16,384 nt of DNA from an uncultured Bacilli bacterium (lineage in GTDB: Bacteria > Bacillota_I > Bacilli_A > RF39 > UBA660): assembly GCA_947631525.1 (NCBI GenBank), contig CANRLQ010000012.1, positions 1-16,384 of the forward strand, given 5' to 3'. The first letter of the stretch is position 1, and each line of letters opens with the position of its first letter. Below, in pieces: positions 1 to 6,620 of the stretch. The position numbers were made by a program, and so were the translations under genes. The notes under the pieces are model-generated. The model did not search any database. It saw only the letters and a list, made by a program, of their open reading frames with translations, and was not told the origin of the DNA.

Positions 1-99
1 TAAATCAACATAATAAATTTTATTATCTTTTGTAAAAATATAAATTAAAAAGACTGAAATCATTATTAAAATAAATATTAATATTGTTTTTATTTTCAT
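1..99 (-). CDS. N-terminus of a membrane-anchored or secreted protein, cut by window edge
   Basis: An open frame of 33 codons starts at an ATG at 97-99 and runs off the left edge without a stop. A G-rich ribosome site (GTGGGGG) lies about 6 bases upstream of the ATG, and the frame begins just beyond the likely murA terminator. The start is MKIKTILIFILIMISVFLIY, that is, two lysines and then a hydrophobic stretch of about 17 residues: an uncleaved signal anchor or signal peptide. It is followed by IFTKDNKIYYVDL. That short 'KIYYVxL' tail recalls the start of the SGNH/GDSL hydrolase fold in some Firmicutes lipase-like proteins, where the catalytic GDSL block follows directly, but the decisive residues lie outside the window. 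I am fairly confident of the gene and its export signal, and have low confidence in the hydrolase guess. Confidence 0.6.
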   Translation of the reverse strand, partial: MKIKTILIFILIMISVFLIYIFTKDNKIYYVDL

Positions 100-111
100 T
101 TTAACCCCCAC

Positions 112-137
112 AAAAAAAATAGAATATATCTATTTTT
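112..137 (-). terminator. Probable rho-independent terminator after murA
   Basis: Read on the minus strand, AAAAATAGA pairs with TCTATTTTT (9 bp, 5-base loop), and the T-run continues to about eight bases. It starts one base after the murA stop and ends before the ribosome site of the next gene. The stem has only two G-C pairs, so it is weak, but its position is exactly right. Confidence 0.5.
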
Positions 138-138
138 A

Positions 139-1392
139 TTATATTTCTTCTATTTTTATTTTAGCACCTACATTTAAAAGTTTTTGAATTATATCTTCAT
201 ATCCTCGAAGGACATGCTCAATATCTGTTATTACTGTTGTCCCTTCTGCTTTTAACCCAGCTAAAACTAGACAAGCTCCTGCTCTTAAATCAGTTGCTTT
301 TACAGTTGTTCCAATTAAATCTATAGGTCCTTTTATATCAATAATTCGATCTTTTATTTCAATATTAGCACCCATTTTATTTAAATATTCAACATTCTGA
401 AAACGATTTTCATAAATTGTTTCTTCTAAACTTGATTTACCATCTGCTTGTGTTAAAAGAGTTGTCAAAGGTTGTTGTAAGTCGGTAGGAAATCCTGGAT
501 AACCTAATGTCTTTACATTTATTGGTTTTATTTTATCTTGCATTGATATTGTTATTGAATCATAACCAATATCCATTTTATAACCCATTTCTTTTAATTT
601 AAGGGTCAATGATTCAATATGTTCAGGAATAACATTTTTTATTGTTAAATTTTGTCCTATTAAAGCACCTGCTATTAAATATGTACCTGCTTCTATTCGA
701 TCTGGTATTACTTCTGTAAAACATCTTCCTAATTTTGAAACACCTTCTATTACTATTTTACTTGTTCCTGCTCCTTTAATATTGGCACCCATATTGTTTA
801 AAAATGTCGCTACATTTACTATTTCTGGTTCTTTAGCAGCATTTTTTAAAATAGTTGTTCCTTCTGCTTTTACAGCTACTAATAAAGTATTTATAGTAGC
901 TCCTACACTTGGCATATCAAGTTGAATAGTTGTACCTACTAGTCTATCAGCTGTTATCGTATATTTATTTCCATCTTCTTTTACAGTTGCTCCTAAAGCT
1001 TTAAATGTTTTTAATGTTTGGTCAATTGGTCTTGCACCTATTGAACATCCTCCTGGAAAATACATTTCTACTTTTTTATATTTTCCTAATAATGCTGACA
1101 TAAAATAATAAGAAGCTCTTAATTTTTTAGATATATTTTCTGGTATTTCTTTATTAACAATATTTTTTGAATCAATTGTCATTAATGTTCCTTCTCTTTT
1201 TACAGTTGCTCCTAGATATTCTAATATTTCATTTAGTGCATCAATATCTGATATGTTTGGTATGTTATCTATTTTTACAATTTCATCTGATAGTAAAGAT
1301 GCTGGAATAAGTGCTACGGCACTGTTTTTTGCACCACTTATTTTTATTTCTCCTTGCAATATTTTTCCGCCTTCTATTACTATTTGTTTCAT
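139..1392 (-). CDS. murA: UDP-N-acetylglucosamine 1-carboxyvinyltransferase
   Basis: Transfers enolpyruvate from phosphoenolpyruvate to UDP-GlcNAc, the first committed step of cytoplasmic peptidoglycan precursor synthesis. The 417-residue protein is full length for the family and has its landmarks: the ISGAKNSA substrate loop with Lys22 near the N-terminus, Arg92 in LRASYYFM, and the catalytic cysteine Cys116 in GGCSIGARP, which is the residue fosfomycin alkylates. GFPTDLQQP and the C-terminal LRGYEDI are also typical. A good ribosome site (AGGAGG, 6 bases from the ATG) supports the start. It lies 30 bp downstream of fba, as murZ (the second MurA paralogue of many Firmicutes) does in Bacillus, so by context it corresponds to MurZ/MurA2. 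Only one copy is visible here, so whether it is the sole MurA cannot be judged. Confidence 0.95.
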   Translation of the reverse strand: MKQIVIEGGKILQGEIKISGAKNSAVALIPASLLSDEIVKIDNIPNISDIDALNEILEYLGATVKREGTLMTIDSKNIVNKEIPENISKKLRASYYFMSALLGKYKKVEMYFPGGCSIGARPIDQTLKTFKALGATVKEDGNKYTITADRLVGTTIQLDMPSVGATINTLLVAVKAEGTTILKNAAKEPEIVNVATFLNNMGANIKGAGTSKIVIEGVSKLGRCFTEVIPDRIEAGTYLIAGALIGQNLTIKNVIPEHIESLTLKLKEMGYKMDIGYDSITISMQDKIKPINVKTLGYPGFPTDLQQPLTTLLTQADGKSSLEETIYENRFQNVEYLNKMGANIEIKDRIIDIKGPIDLIGTTVKATDLRAGACLVLAGLKAEGTTVITDIEHVLRGYEDIIQKLLNVGAKIKIEEI

Positions 1393-1422
1393 ATAATTCC
1401 TCCTATTTTAATTTATGCATTT

Positions 1423-2274
1423 TTATATATATTGCTTTTGATTTGATTTTAAAATTTCTATTTTATTTTTTATTCCTTTTTTGATGGCTTCTTCTCCTGA
1501 TGATATTATTTTTCTTGGATCATATATATCATTATTTTTTATATATTCTCTAATGCTATTGGCCCACTTTATTTGTAATTCTGTATTTATATTTACTTTA
1601 CTGATTCCATTTTGCAATGATTTTTCTATTTGATTATCAGGTATTCCTGATGCTCCATGTAATACTAATGGTATATTTATTTTTTTATTTATTTCAGCCA
1701 TTAAACAAAAATTAAGATTGGGTTTTTCTTTATATAAACCGTGAACACTCCCTATGGCTGGCGCTAAAGAATCTATATTTGTTTCTTTCACTAATTTTTC
1801 ACAATCTTCTACTTTTGCATATAAATTTTCATTTGCTACTCCTGTTACTCCTTCTATACAACCGATTTCTGCTTCTACTGAAACATTATTTTTTTTAGCA
1901 AATTCAACTATTTGTTTTGTATTATTAATATTCTGTTCTAATGGTAATTTTGAGCCATCATACATTACAGATGTAAATCCATTAATAATAGCTGTTTTAC
2001 AATTCTCTACACTTGAACCATGATCTAAATGTATTACTACTGGTACTTTGATATTCAATTCTTCGTCTAAATTTTTTATTAAATTTACTACTACCTTGTA
2101 ACCACCCATATATTTTATAGTACTTTCACTTACTCCTAATATTACTGGTGAATTGTTTTTATTACATTCTTCTAAAATATATTTTGTCCATTCTAAATTA
2201 TTGATATTAAATTGTGGTATAGCATATTTATTTTTATAAGCTTGTATGAGAATTTTTTTTGAATTTGTTATCAC
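1423..2274 (-). CDS. fba: Class II fructose-1,6-bisphosphate aldolase, GTG start
   Basis: Zinc-dependent cytosolic aldolase that cleaves fructose 1,6-bisphosphate to dihydroxyacetone phosphate and glyceraldehyde 3-phosphate, and runs in reverse in gluconeogenesis. At 283 residues it matches the FbaA/GatY-type family. Visible landmarks are QFNINN near the N-terminus, the HLDHG block (catalytic Asp84, zinc ligand His85), GFTSVMYDGS, EAEIG, and the zinc histidines His178 (GSVHG) and His206 (LHGASG), then KVNINTE for phosphate binding. The start codon is GTG at 2272-2274, preceded by AGGTGAT; no better ATG exists and the N-terminus aligns with known FbaA proteins. A near-consensus promoter lies immediately upstream, so it can be transcribed independently of mntP, with murA downstream. 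The fba-murA pairing is conserved in Bacilli. Confidence 0.95.
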   Translation of the reverse strand: MITNSKKILIQAYKNKYAIPQFNINNLEWTKYILEECNKNNSPVILGVSESTIKYMGGYKVVVNLIKNLDEELNIKVPVVIHLDHGSSVENCKTAIINGFTSVMYDGSKLPLEQNINNTKQIVEFAKKNNVSVEAEIGCIEGVTGVANENLYAKVEDCEKLVKETNIDSLAPAIGSVHGLYKEKPNLNFCLMAEINKKINIPLVLHGASGIPDNQIEKSLQNGISKVNINTELQIKWANSIREYIKNNDIYDPRKIISSGEEAIKKGIKNKIEILKSNQKQYI

Positions 2275-2290
2275 TGTATCACCTATTTTA

Positions 2291-2319
2291 ATTATAAATT
2301 TTTTTAGGTATTTTGTAAA
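2291..2319 (-). promoter_or_regulatory. Sigma-A-type promoter of fba-murA
   Basis: On the minus strand: -35 TTTACA (2314-2319, 5 of 6 consensus bases), a 17-base spacer, and -10 TATAAT (2291-2296, perfect). The -10 box ends only about 16 bases before the GTG start codon, so the predicted transcript would begin at or just before the ribosome site AGGTGAT, giving a leader of roughly 10 bases. Confidence 0.6.
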
Positions 2320-2321
2320 GA

Positions 2322-2852
2322 TTATATTAAATAAAATATTCCTATTACAATCAATATTAATCCACCAATTAATGTAGATATTTGACCAATTAAATTATTT
2401 ATTTTTTTACCTAATATTAAGCCTAGATTAGTAAAAGAAAAGCTAGATATGGAAAATATTAATGATGCTATTAATGGATTTTTATAGATTGCTTTTAATC
2501 CTATACCAACAGAAAAACTATCTAAACTTACTGCTAATCCAAACATTAATAATTCTAATATAGTCATTATTTTTACACTTCGATTATTATTAAAAGATTC
2601 TATAATCATTTGAATTCCTATTATAAATAATACTAAAGAAACAATTGTATTTGGTTCAAATGGTAATATTTTTAAAATGAATTTTCCTACATTTAATCCT
2701 ATAAGTGGCATAAAAAAATGATAAATTCCTACAATAGTTGATAAAGTAATTATTTCTTTGTTTTTTAAATTTAGTGTACCATAAGCAAGTGATAAGGAAA
2801 AGGCATCCATACTTAAACTTATAGCAATTATAAATACGATTAATATTGACAT
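2322..2852 (-). CDS. mntP: MntP-family manganese efflux pump
   Basis: Small integral membrane protein of 176 residues with about six hydrophobic segments. It shows the internally duplicated MntP signature: SMDAFSLSLAYG at residues 14-25 and SLDSFSVGIG at 109-118, each with a membrane-embedded aspartate (Asp16, Asp111) of the kind needed for Mn(II) export in characterised family members. Length fits MntP (about 185 residues). The sporulation paralogue YtaF is usually somewhat longer. Context favours MntP: in Bacillus, mntP (ywlD) lies close downstream of spoIIR, as here. Its ribosome site is embedded in the 3' arm of a hairpin in the spoIIR-mntP gap. YtaF remains an alternative given the sporulation neighbour. 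Confidence 0.85.
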   Translation of the reverse strand: MSILIVFIIAISLSMDAFSLSLAYGTLNLKNKEIITLSTIVGIYHFFMPLIGLNVGKFILKILPFEPNTIVSLVLFIIGIQMIIESFNNNRSVKIMTILELLMFGLAVSLDSFSVGIGLKAIYKNPLIASLIFSISSFSFTNLGLILGKKINNLIGQISTLIGGLILIVIGIFYLI

Positions 2853-2888
2853 AAAAAAACCTCCTATAAAATTTTATTAGAGGTTTTT
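2853..2888 (-). terminator. Intergenic hairpin: spoIIR terminator carrying the mntP ribosome site
   Basis: On the minus strand AAAAACCTC pairs perfectly with GAGGTTTTT (9 bp). The stem continues through a G-U pair and AT pairs around an AATT apex, and is followed by seven T residues that run straight into the mntP ATG. The AGGAGG ribosome site of mntP (2860-2865) sits inside the 3' arm. The structure looks like a terminator for spoIIR and would also mask mntP translation when folded. Confidence 0.65.
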
Positions 2889-2901
2889 AATTTTATACAT
2901 T

Positions 2902-3429
2902 TTATAAATATTTATTAATTAATTCTTCTATAAAAAATTTATATTCAACTTTATCAGTTTCAGTTTCTTCGGCTTCCATTAGACAAAGAGGTGGAAATAA
3001 AACACACCACCAATTATTTCCTTTACCTTCTCCTAAGGTAATTAACAATGATTCATAATATCCTTCATCATAAACAACTCCCTTGTATTTTTTTTCTGGA
3101 AAATAATTTTGACCAAAAGTTATTTTATATCCTTTATCATAATTTTCTTCTTTTAATACTTGTTCTGTTGTTTTAGATAATGTATCTATATTTTTTTGTA
3201 TTATTTTTCGTGCTTCTTCTATTCCCTTTGTTTCTTTTAATAAGGAAAACAATTCTTTTTGTAACTTAGCACTTACTTTCATTTTTATTGCTTGATCATA
3301 AGTAGTATTACTATTTGCAAGAACACGAAGTCTTATTGCTTCATCTGGTATTTTTAATTCTTCCGATTTTACTTTTGATAAACATGACATCAATAAAATT
3401 ATACACATTATTATAATAGTCTTTTTCAT
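2902..3429 (-). CDS. spoIIR: Stage II sporulation protein R
   Basis: SpoIIR is the signal made in the forespore under sigma-F and exported to the intermembrane space, where it triggers SpoIIGA to process pro-sigma-E in the mother cell. The 175-residue protein starts with two lysines and a hydrophobic segment (residues 4-18), an export signal. LMSC at 13-16 is a marginal lipobox. The conserved SpoIIR body follows: IRLRVLANSN (32-41) with the downstream DQAIKMKV, NYFPEKKYKGVVY (108-120), and the hallmark NWWCVLFPPLC (139-149). Length is shorter than Bacillus SpoIIR but the whole conserved domain is present. The neighbouring mntP is as in Bacillus. No sigma-F promoter (GYWTA spaced from GGNRANANTW) was evident by eye upstream. 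The AGGAGG ribosome site lies partly inside a hairpin. Confidence 0.93.
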   Translation of the reverse strand: MKKTIIIMCIILLMSCLSKVKSEELKIPDEAIRLRVLANSNTTYDQAIKMKVSAKLQKELFSLLKETKGIEEARKIIQKNIDTLSKTTEQVLKEENYDKGYKITFGQNYFPEKKYKGVVYDEGYYESLLITLGEGKGNNWWCVLFPPLCLMEAEETETDKVEYKFFIEELINKYL

Positions 3430-3432
3430 TTT

Positions 3433-3462
3433 AAAATGCCTCCTATTTTATAGTGGCATTTT
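3433..3462 (-). promoter_or_regulatory. Hairpin in the rlmH-spoIIR gap overlapping the spoIIR ribosome site
   Basis: AAAATGCC and GGCATTTT form an 8-bp stem, with an inner CTAT/ATAG stem of 4 bp and a 3-base loop. The spoIIR AGGAGG (3439-3444) lies in the internal bulge and 3' arm. On the minus strand only four T residues follow the stem, so termination after rlmH would be weak. On the plus strand nine T residues follow, so it would work better as a terminator in the opposite direction. A translational gate on spoIIR is also possible. Confidence 0.5.
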
Positions 3463-3480
3463 TTTTTATTTTTATTCATT

Positions 3481-3936
3481 TTATTTATGATATGTTTCAT
3501 TATTCATTATTTTAAATGATCTATATATTTGTTCTAATAAAATAACTCTAAATAATTGATGTGGAAATGTTAGTTTAGAAAATGATAATTTAAAATTACT
3601 TAAATTTTTGATATCGTTATGCAATCCATAAGATCCACCTATTATAAAAGTTATATCTGAATTTGTTAAGAAGGTCTCCTCTATTTTTTTTGATAACTCT
3701 ATACTAGATAATTGTTTACCTTCTATTTCCAATGTGATTATGTAATCTTTTAAATTTATTTTATTTAAAATTAAATCTCTTTCTTTTTGCAATATAATTT
3801 TATTACTATTATTATTAATATCGTTTAATTCAATAATTTCTATTTTTGTATATTTTTTTAAACGTTTTAAATATTCTTCTATTGCAGATTCATAAAATTT
3901 TTCTTTTATTTTTCCTATACATATTATTTTTATCAT
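3481..3936 (-). CDS. rlmH: 23S rRNA (pseudouridine-1915 N3) methyltransferase
   Basis: SPOUT-class methyltransferase that methylates pseudouridine 1915 in helix 69 of 23S rRNA on assembled 70S ribosomes, using S-adenosylmethionine. The 151-residue length is close to the usual 155-160. The knotted SAM-binding site is visible as FIIGGSYGL (97-105), followed by the family block LTFPHQLFRVILLEQIYRSF (122-141). The C-terminus ends in NETYHK, the conserved terminal Tyr-His that enters the active site. The start ATG overlaps the walJ stop by four bases (ATGA), indicating translational coupling. The walJ-rlmH neighbourhood is conserved in Bacilli. Confidence 0.95.
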   Translation of the reverse strand: MIKIICIGKIKEKFYESAIEEYLKRLKKYTKIEIIELNDINNNSNKIILQKERDLILNKINLKDYIITLEIEGKQLSSIELSKKIEETFLTNSDITFIIGGSYGLHNDIKNLSNFKLSFSKLTFPHQLFRVILLEQIYRSFKIMNNETYHK

Positions 3937-4697
3937 ACTTCTAATAATTCCGTTCTTTCATTTTGTGTAGCTACTAATATATTTTTTACATTTTGATTTT
4001 TTTGTTTTAGCGTTTCACTCAATGTTTTTAAAGCTAATTCACTTGTATTATTATCTTGACTTAAATGAGCTAAAATGATTGTTTTAGTATTTGGTCCAAT
4101 AAAATTTGAAAGATAATAAGATGAATCTTTATTAGAAAGATGTCCTTTATCACCTAATATTCTCTGTTTTAAATGATATGGATATTTTCCATTCATAAGC
4201 ATATCAATATCATGATTACTTTCTAGTATATATATATTTTTATTTTGTAATTTATCATGATTTTTTTTATTTATATAACCTGTATCTGTTATATAAACTA
4301 CTGATTTATCATCTGCTTCTATTATATATCCATTTGAATCTGATGCATCATGTGATGTTTTTATTATTTTTATATTTAAATCGTTTAATGTAAAATCATT
4401 ATCTATTATTTGATATTTTGTTATTGGAAATAATTTTATTAAATCATCATACATTTTTTGTGTTAAATATAAAGTTGGTTGATATTTTTTTAAAAAAACT
4501 TTTAACCCATTAATATGATCAGAATGTGTATGTGTTATTAATATAGACGATATACTTTTTGGATCTACATCTATTTCTTGTAATTTTTGTTCTATATATG
4601 ATGTAGTTATTCCTAAATCAATTAATATTTTTGATTTATTTGTTTCAATATAAGTTGAATTTCCTCTTGATCCACTTGATAATACACATACTTTCAT
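3933..4697 (-). CDS. walJ: WalJ/YycJ-type metallo-beta-lactamase-fold hydrolase
   Basis: A 254-residue single-domain metallo-beta-lactamase-fold protein with the dinuclear metal motif HTHSDH at 56-61, preceded by the hydrophobic strand SSILIT. Further candidate metal ligands are His115 in TSHDASD, Asp137 in ITDTGY and His211 in LAHLSQ. The N-terminus, MKVCVLSSGSRGNSTYIE, is characteristic of WalJ (YycJ). In Bacillus and Streptococcus this gene belongs to the WalRK cell-wall two-component operon, and its product has been linked to coordination of division and DNA replication or repair; its substrate is probably nucleic acid. Here walR, walK, walH and walI are absent, and the gene sits directly between dnaB (gap of 10 bp) and rlmH (4-bp overlap). 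It is not an antibiotic-resistance lactamase. Confidence 0.88.
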   Translation of the reverse strand: MKVCVLSSGSRGNSTYIETNKSKILIDLGITTSYIEQKLQEIDVDPKSISSILITHTHSDHINGLKVFLKKYQPTLYLTQKMYDDLIKLFPITKYQIIDNDFTLNDLNIKIIKTSHDASDSNGYIIEADDKSVVYITDTGYINKKNHDKLQNKNIYILESNHDIDMLMNGKYPYHLKQRILGDKGHLSNKDSSYYLSNFIGPNTKTIILAHLSQDNNTSELALKTLSETLKQKNQNVKNILVATQNERTELLEV

Positions 4698-4707
4698 AAT
4701 ACACTTC

Positions 4708-6054
4708 CTATCCTACTGGTTCTTCTTTATTTATATAATTAACAAAGGTACTTGTATCTCTTTTAAAAATTAATTTTACTGTTGATGTTGGTCCATTACG
4801 ATGCTTTCTGATAATAAATTCACTTTCTGAAGTATTTTCATCAATTGCTTTTTCTTTATTGTAATAATCATCACGATATAAGAAAGCAACTATATCAGCA
4901 TCTTGTTCTATTGATCCTGATTCTCTTAAATCACTTAATATTGGTCTTTTATCATCTCTACTATCAACGGAACGTGAAAGTTGAGCTAAAGCTATTATAG
5001 GTATTTGTAGTTCCATTGCTAAAGTTTTTAATGATCTTGATATTTCAGCTATTTCCTGTTGTCTATTGCCTGAATATTTAGAATCAATACTTATTAATTG
5101 TAAATAATCTATAACAATAAGTCCTAAGTTATTTTCACTTGCTAATCTTCTACTTTTTGCTCTAATTTCACCTATTGTTATACCTGGAGTATCATCAATA
5201 TATATATCTGTTTCAGCTAAACGTGATATAGCTTCGTTTACTCTTTTCCAATCATTATTTTCTAATTTTCCTTTAATTAATTTTTGCCCTTGAATTTGAC
5301 CTGCAGATGATAACATACGCATAGCAAGTTGTTCTGCACCCATTTCCAAGTTAAAAATAGCTACTGTTTGATTTGAATTTATAGCAGCATTTACGGCTAA
5401 ATTGAGAGCAAAAGCTGTTTTTCCCATTGCCGGTCTTGCTGCTATTATTATTAATTGACTTGGATGTAAACCTCCTGTAATTCTATCTAAATCATAAAAT
5501 CCTGTAGCAAGACCTGTTATATCTCCTTTTGTTTGAGCCAATTTTTCTAAATTTGCTTGAGTCTTAAATAATATTTCTTGAATTGGTCTAAATTCACTTC
5601 CTGTGCGAGATTTTGATAAATTCATCATATTTTTTTCAGATTTATCTAATAAAGAATTTATAGAATCCTGCCAATTATAACCATCTGTTTCAATGGAGAT
5701 AGCTGTCTCTATTAATCTCCTTCTTATAGCTTTTTCTTCTACTATTCTTATATATTCTTCAACATTTGCAGCACTTGGTACTATTGTTATAAGTTCACTT
5801 AAATATTCTACTCCACCGACTTGATTCAACTGTTTTCGATTACTTAATTCTGATGTTACTATTGTTATGTCAATTGGTTTACCTGCCTCTGCTAGATCTT
5901 TTATTGTTTCAAATATTTTAGCATGAGCTGGACTATAAAATAAATCTTCATTAAGTGATTCAATACATTTTTGAAGAGCTTTTTTTGAAAAAAACATTGA
6001 TCCTAATACACATTGTTCAGCATTTAGATCATTTGGCATAACTTTGCTATTCAT
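4708..6054 (-). CDS. dnaB: Replicative DNA helicase (DnaB family)
   Basis: Hexameric 5'-3' helicase at the replication fork (named DnaC in Bacillus subtilis). The 448-residue protein has the N-terminal collar domain with NAEQCVLGSMF at 11-21, a linker around residues 110-180, and a RecA-like motor with Walker A ARPAMGKTA (206-214) and Walker B LIVIDYLQL (312-320). It also has the QQEIAEISRSLKTLA block, the ALAQLSRSV sensor region and the DLRESGSIEQDADIV arginine-finger region. It shows no insertion that would suggest an intein. It follows rplI by only 4 bp, and its stop codon lies in the ribosome-site region of walJ, so rplI-dnaB-walJ-rlmH is one transcription unit. The rplI-dnaB pair is very widely conserved in Bacilli. 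Confidence 0.96.
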   Translation of the reverse strand: MNSKVMPNDLNAEQCVLGSMFFSKKALQKCIESLNEDLFYSPAHAKIFETIKDLAEAGKPIDITIVTSELSNRKQLNQVGGVEYLSELITIVPSAANVEEYIRIVEEKAIRRRLIETAISIETDGYNWQDSINSLLDKSEKNMMNLSKSRTGSEFRPIQEILFKTQANLEKLAQTKGDITGLATGFYDLDRITGGLHPSQLIIIAARPAMGKTAFALNLAVNAAINSNQTVAIFNLEMGAEQLAMRMLSSAGQIQGQKLIKGKLENNDWKRVNEAISRLAETDIYIDDTPGITIGEIRAKSRRLASENNLGLIVIDYLQLISIDSKYSGNRQQEIAEISRSLKTLAMELQIPIIALAQLSRSVDSRDDKRPILSDLRESGSIEQDADIVAFLYRDDYYNKEKAIDENTSESEFIIRKHRNGPTSTVKLIFKRDTSTFVNYINKEEPVG

Positions 6055-6058
6055 GTTA

Positions 6059-6505
6059 TCACTTTCCTTTACTTATACTTATTTTTATTATTGCTTTTAC
6101 TTCTTTATGTAATTCTATTTCAACATTATGAATACCAAGTCCTACTATTGGATGATCGATTAATATTTGTGTTTTATCTATTTTATATCCTTTTTCTTGT
6201 AAAGCATTTTTTATTTGTTTAATAGATATTTGTCCAAACATTTTATCTTGACTACCAGTTTTTACTTGAAATTCAAATTTTTCTTTTTCTAATTTTTTCT
6301 TTAAATCTTTCATTTCATTTATTAATAATGATTCTTCTAATCTTTTAGATTCTGTTTCTTTTTGAAGATTTTTTAAATTATTATTTGTTGCAGGAACGGC
6401 ATATTTTTTTTTGATTAAAAAGTTTTCAGCATAACCATCTGATACTTCCTTTATTTCTCCTTTTTTTCCTTGACCTTTTACATCTTTTATAAAAATTACT
6501 TTCAT
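6059..6505 (-). CDS. rplI: 50S ribosomal protein L9
   Basis: L9 binds 23S rRNA near the base of the L1 stalk and helps maintain reading frame. The 148-residue length is typical. The N-terminal RNA-binding domain has the L9 signature region (VKGQGKKGEIKEVSDGYAEN, residues 9-28, then FLIKKKYAVPAT). A long lysine/glutamate-rich connecting helix spans about 41-75 (lower part KKLEKEKFEFQVK), and the small C-terminal domain ends at KAIIKISI. The ATG is preceded by AAGGTGAT. A clear promoter lies just upstream, making this the first gene of the rplI-dnaB-walJ-rlmH unit. Confidence 0.97.
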   Translation of the reverse strand: MKVIFIKDVKGQGKKGEIKEVSDGYAENFLIKKKYAVPATNNNLKNLQKETESKRLEESLLINEMKDLKKKLEKEKFEFQVKTGSQDKMFGQISIKQIKNALQEKGYKIDKTQILIDHPIVGLGIHNVEIELHKEVKAIIKISISKGK

Positions 6506-6523
6506 GGAATCACCTTCTTTTTA

Positions 6524-6552
6524 ATTATACTATAATTTTTTTATTTTAACAA
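6524..6552 (-). promoter_or_regulatory. Sigma-A-type promoter of rplI-dnaB-walJ-rlmH
   Basis: On the minus strand: -35 TTGTTA (6547-6552, 4 of 6), a spacer of exactly 17 bases, and -10 TATAAT (6524-6529). The rplI ATG is only about 20 bases downstream of the -10 box, so the leader is about 12-14 bases and contains little beyond AAGGTGAT. It lies just beyond the whiA terminator, which supports it as an operon boundary. Confidence 0.6.
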
Positions 6553-6579
6553 TTATGAAACTAAAGTATTAGTTGTATT

Positions 6580-6602
6580 AAAAAAGAACTTAATTGTTCT
6601 TT
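6580..6602 (-). terminator. Rho-independent terminator after whiA
   Basis: On the minus strand AAAGAAC, loop AATTAA, GTTCTTT, with the T-run extending to six bases. The 7-bp perfect stem begins 18 bases after the whiA stop codon and precedes the rplI promoter. Confidence 0.7.
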
Positions 6603-6620
6603 CTTATCGTCATTTTATTT

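Noticed and set aside
1754..2023. Plus-strand open frame of 89 codons inside fba
   Set aside because: It is antisense to an unmistakable enzyme gene; its protein is low-complexity and resembles nothing.
2853..2901. yybP-ykoY manganese riboswitch before mntP
   Set aside because: The gap is only 49 bases and is fully explained by one terminator hairpin; the conserved riboswitch cores were not seen.
3430..3500. Sigma-F promoter upstream of spoIIR
   Set aside because: No acceptable GYWTA / GGNRANANTW pair was found by eye; it may lie further upstream inside rlmH, or differ in this lineage.
3933..4697. Beta-lactamase-type resistance gene
   Set aside because: The N-terminus, motif set and neighbours are those of WalJ/YycJ; the metallo-beta-lactamase fold alone does not imply antibiotic hydrolysis.
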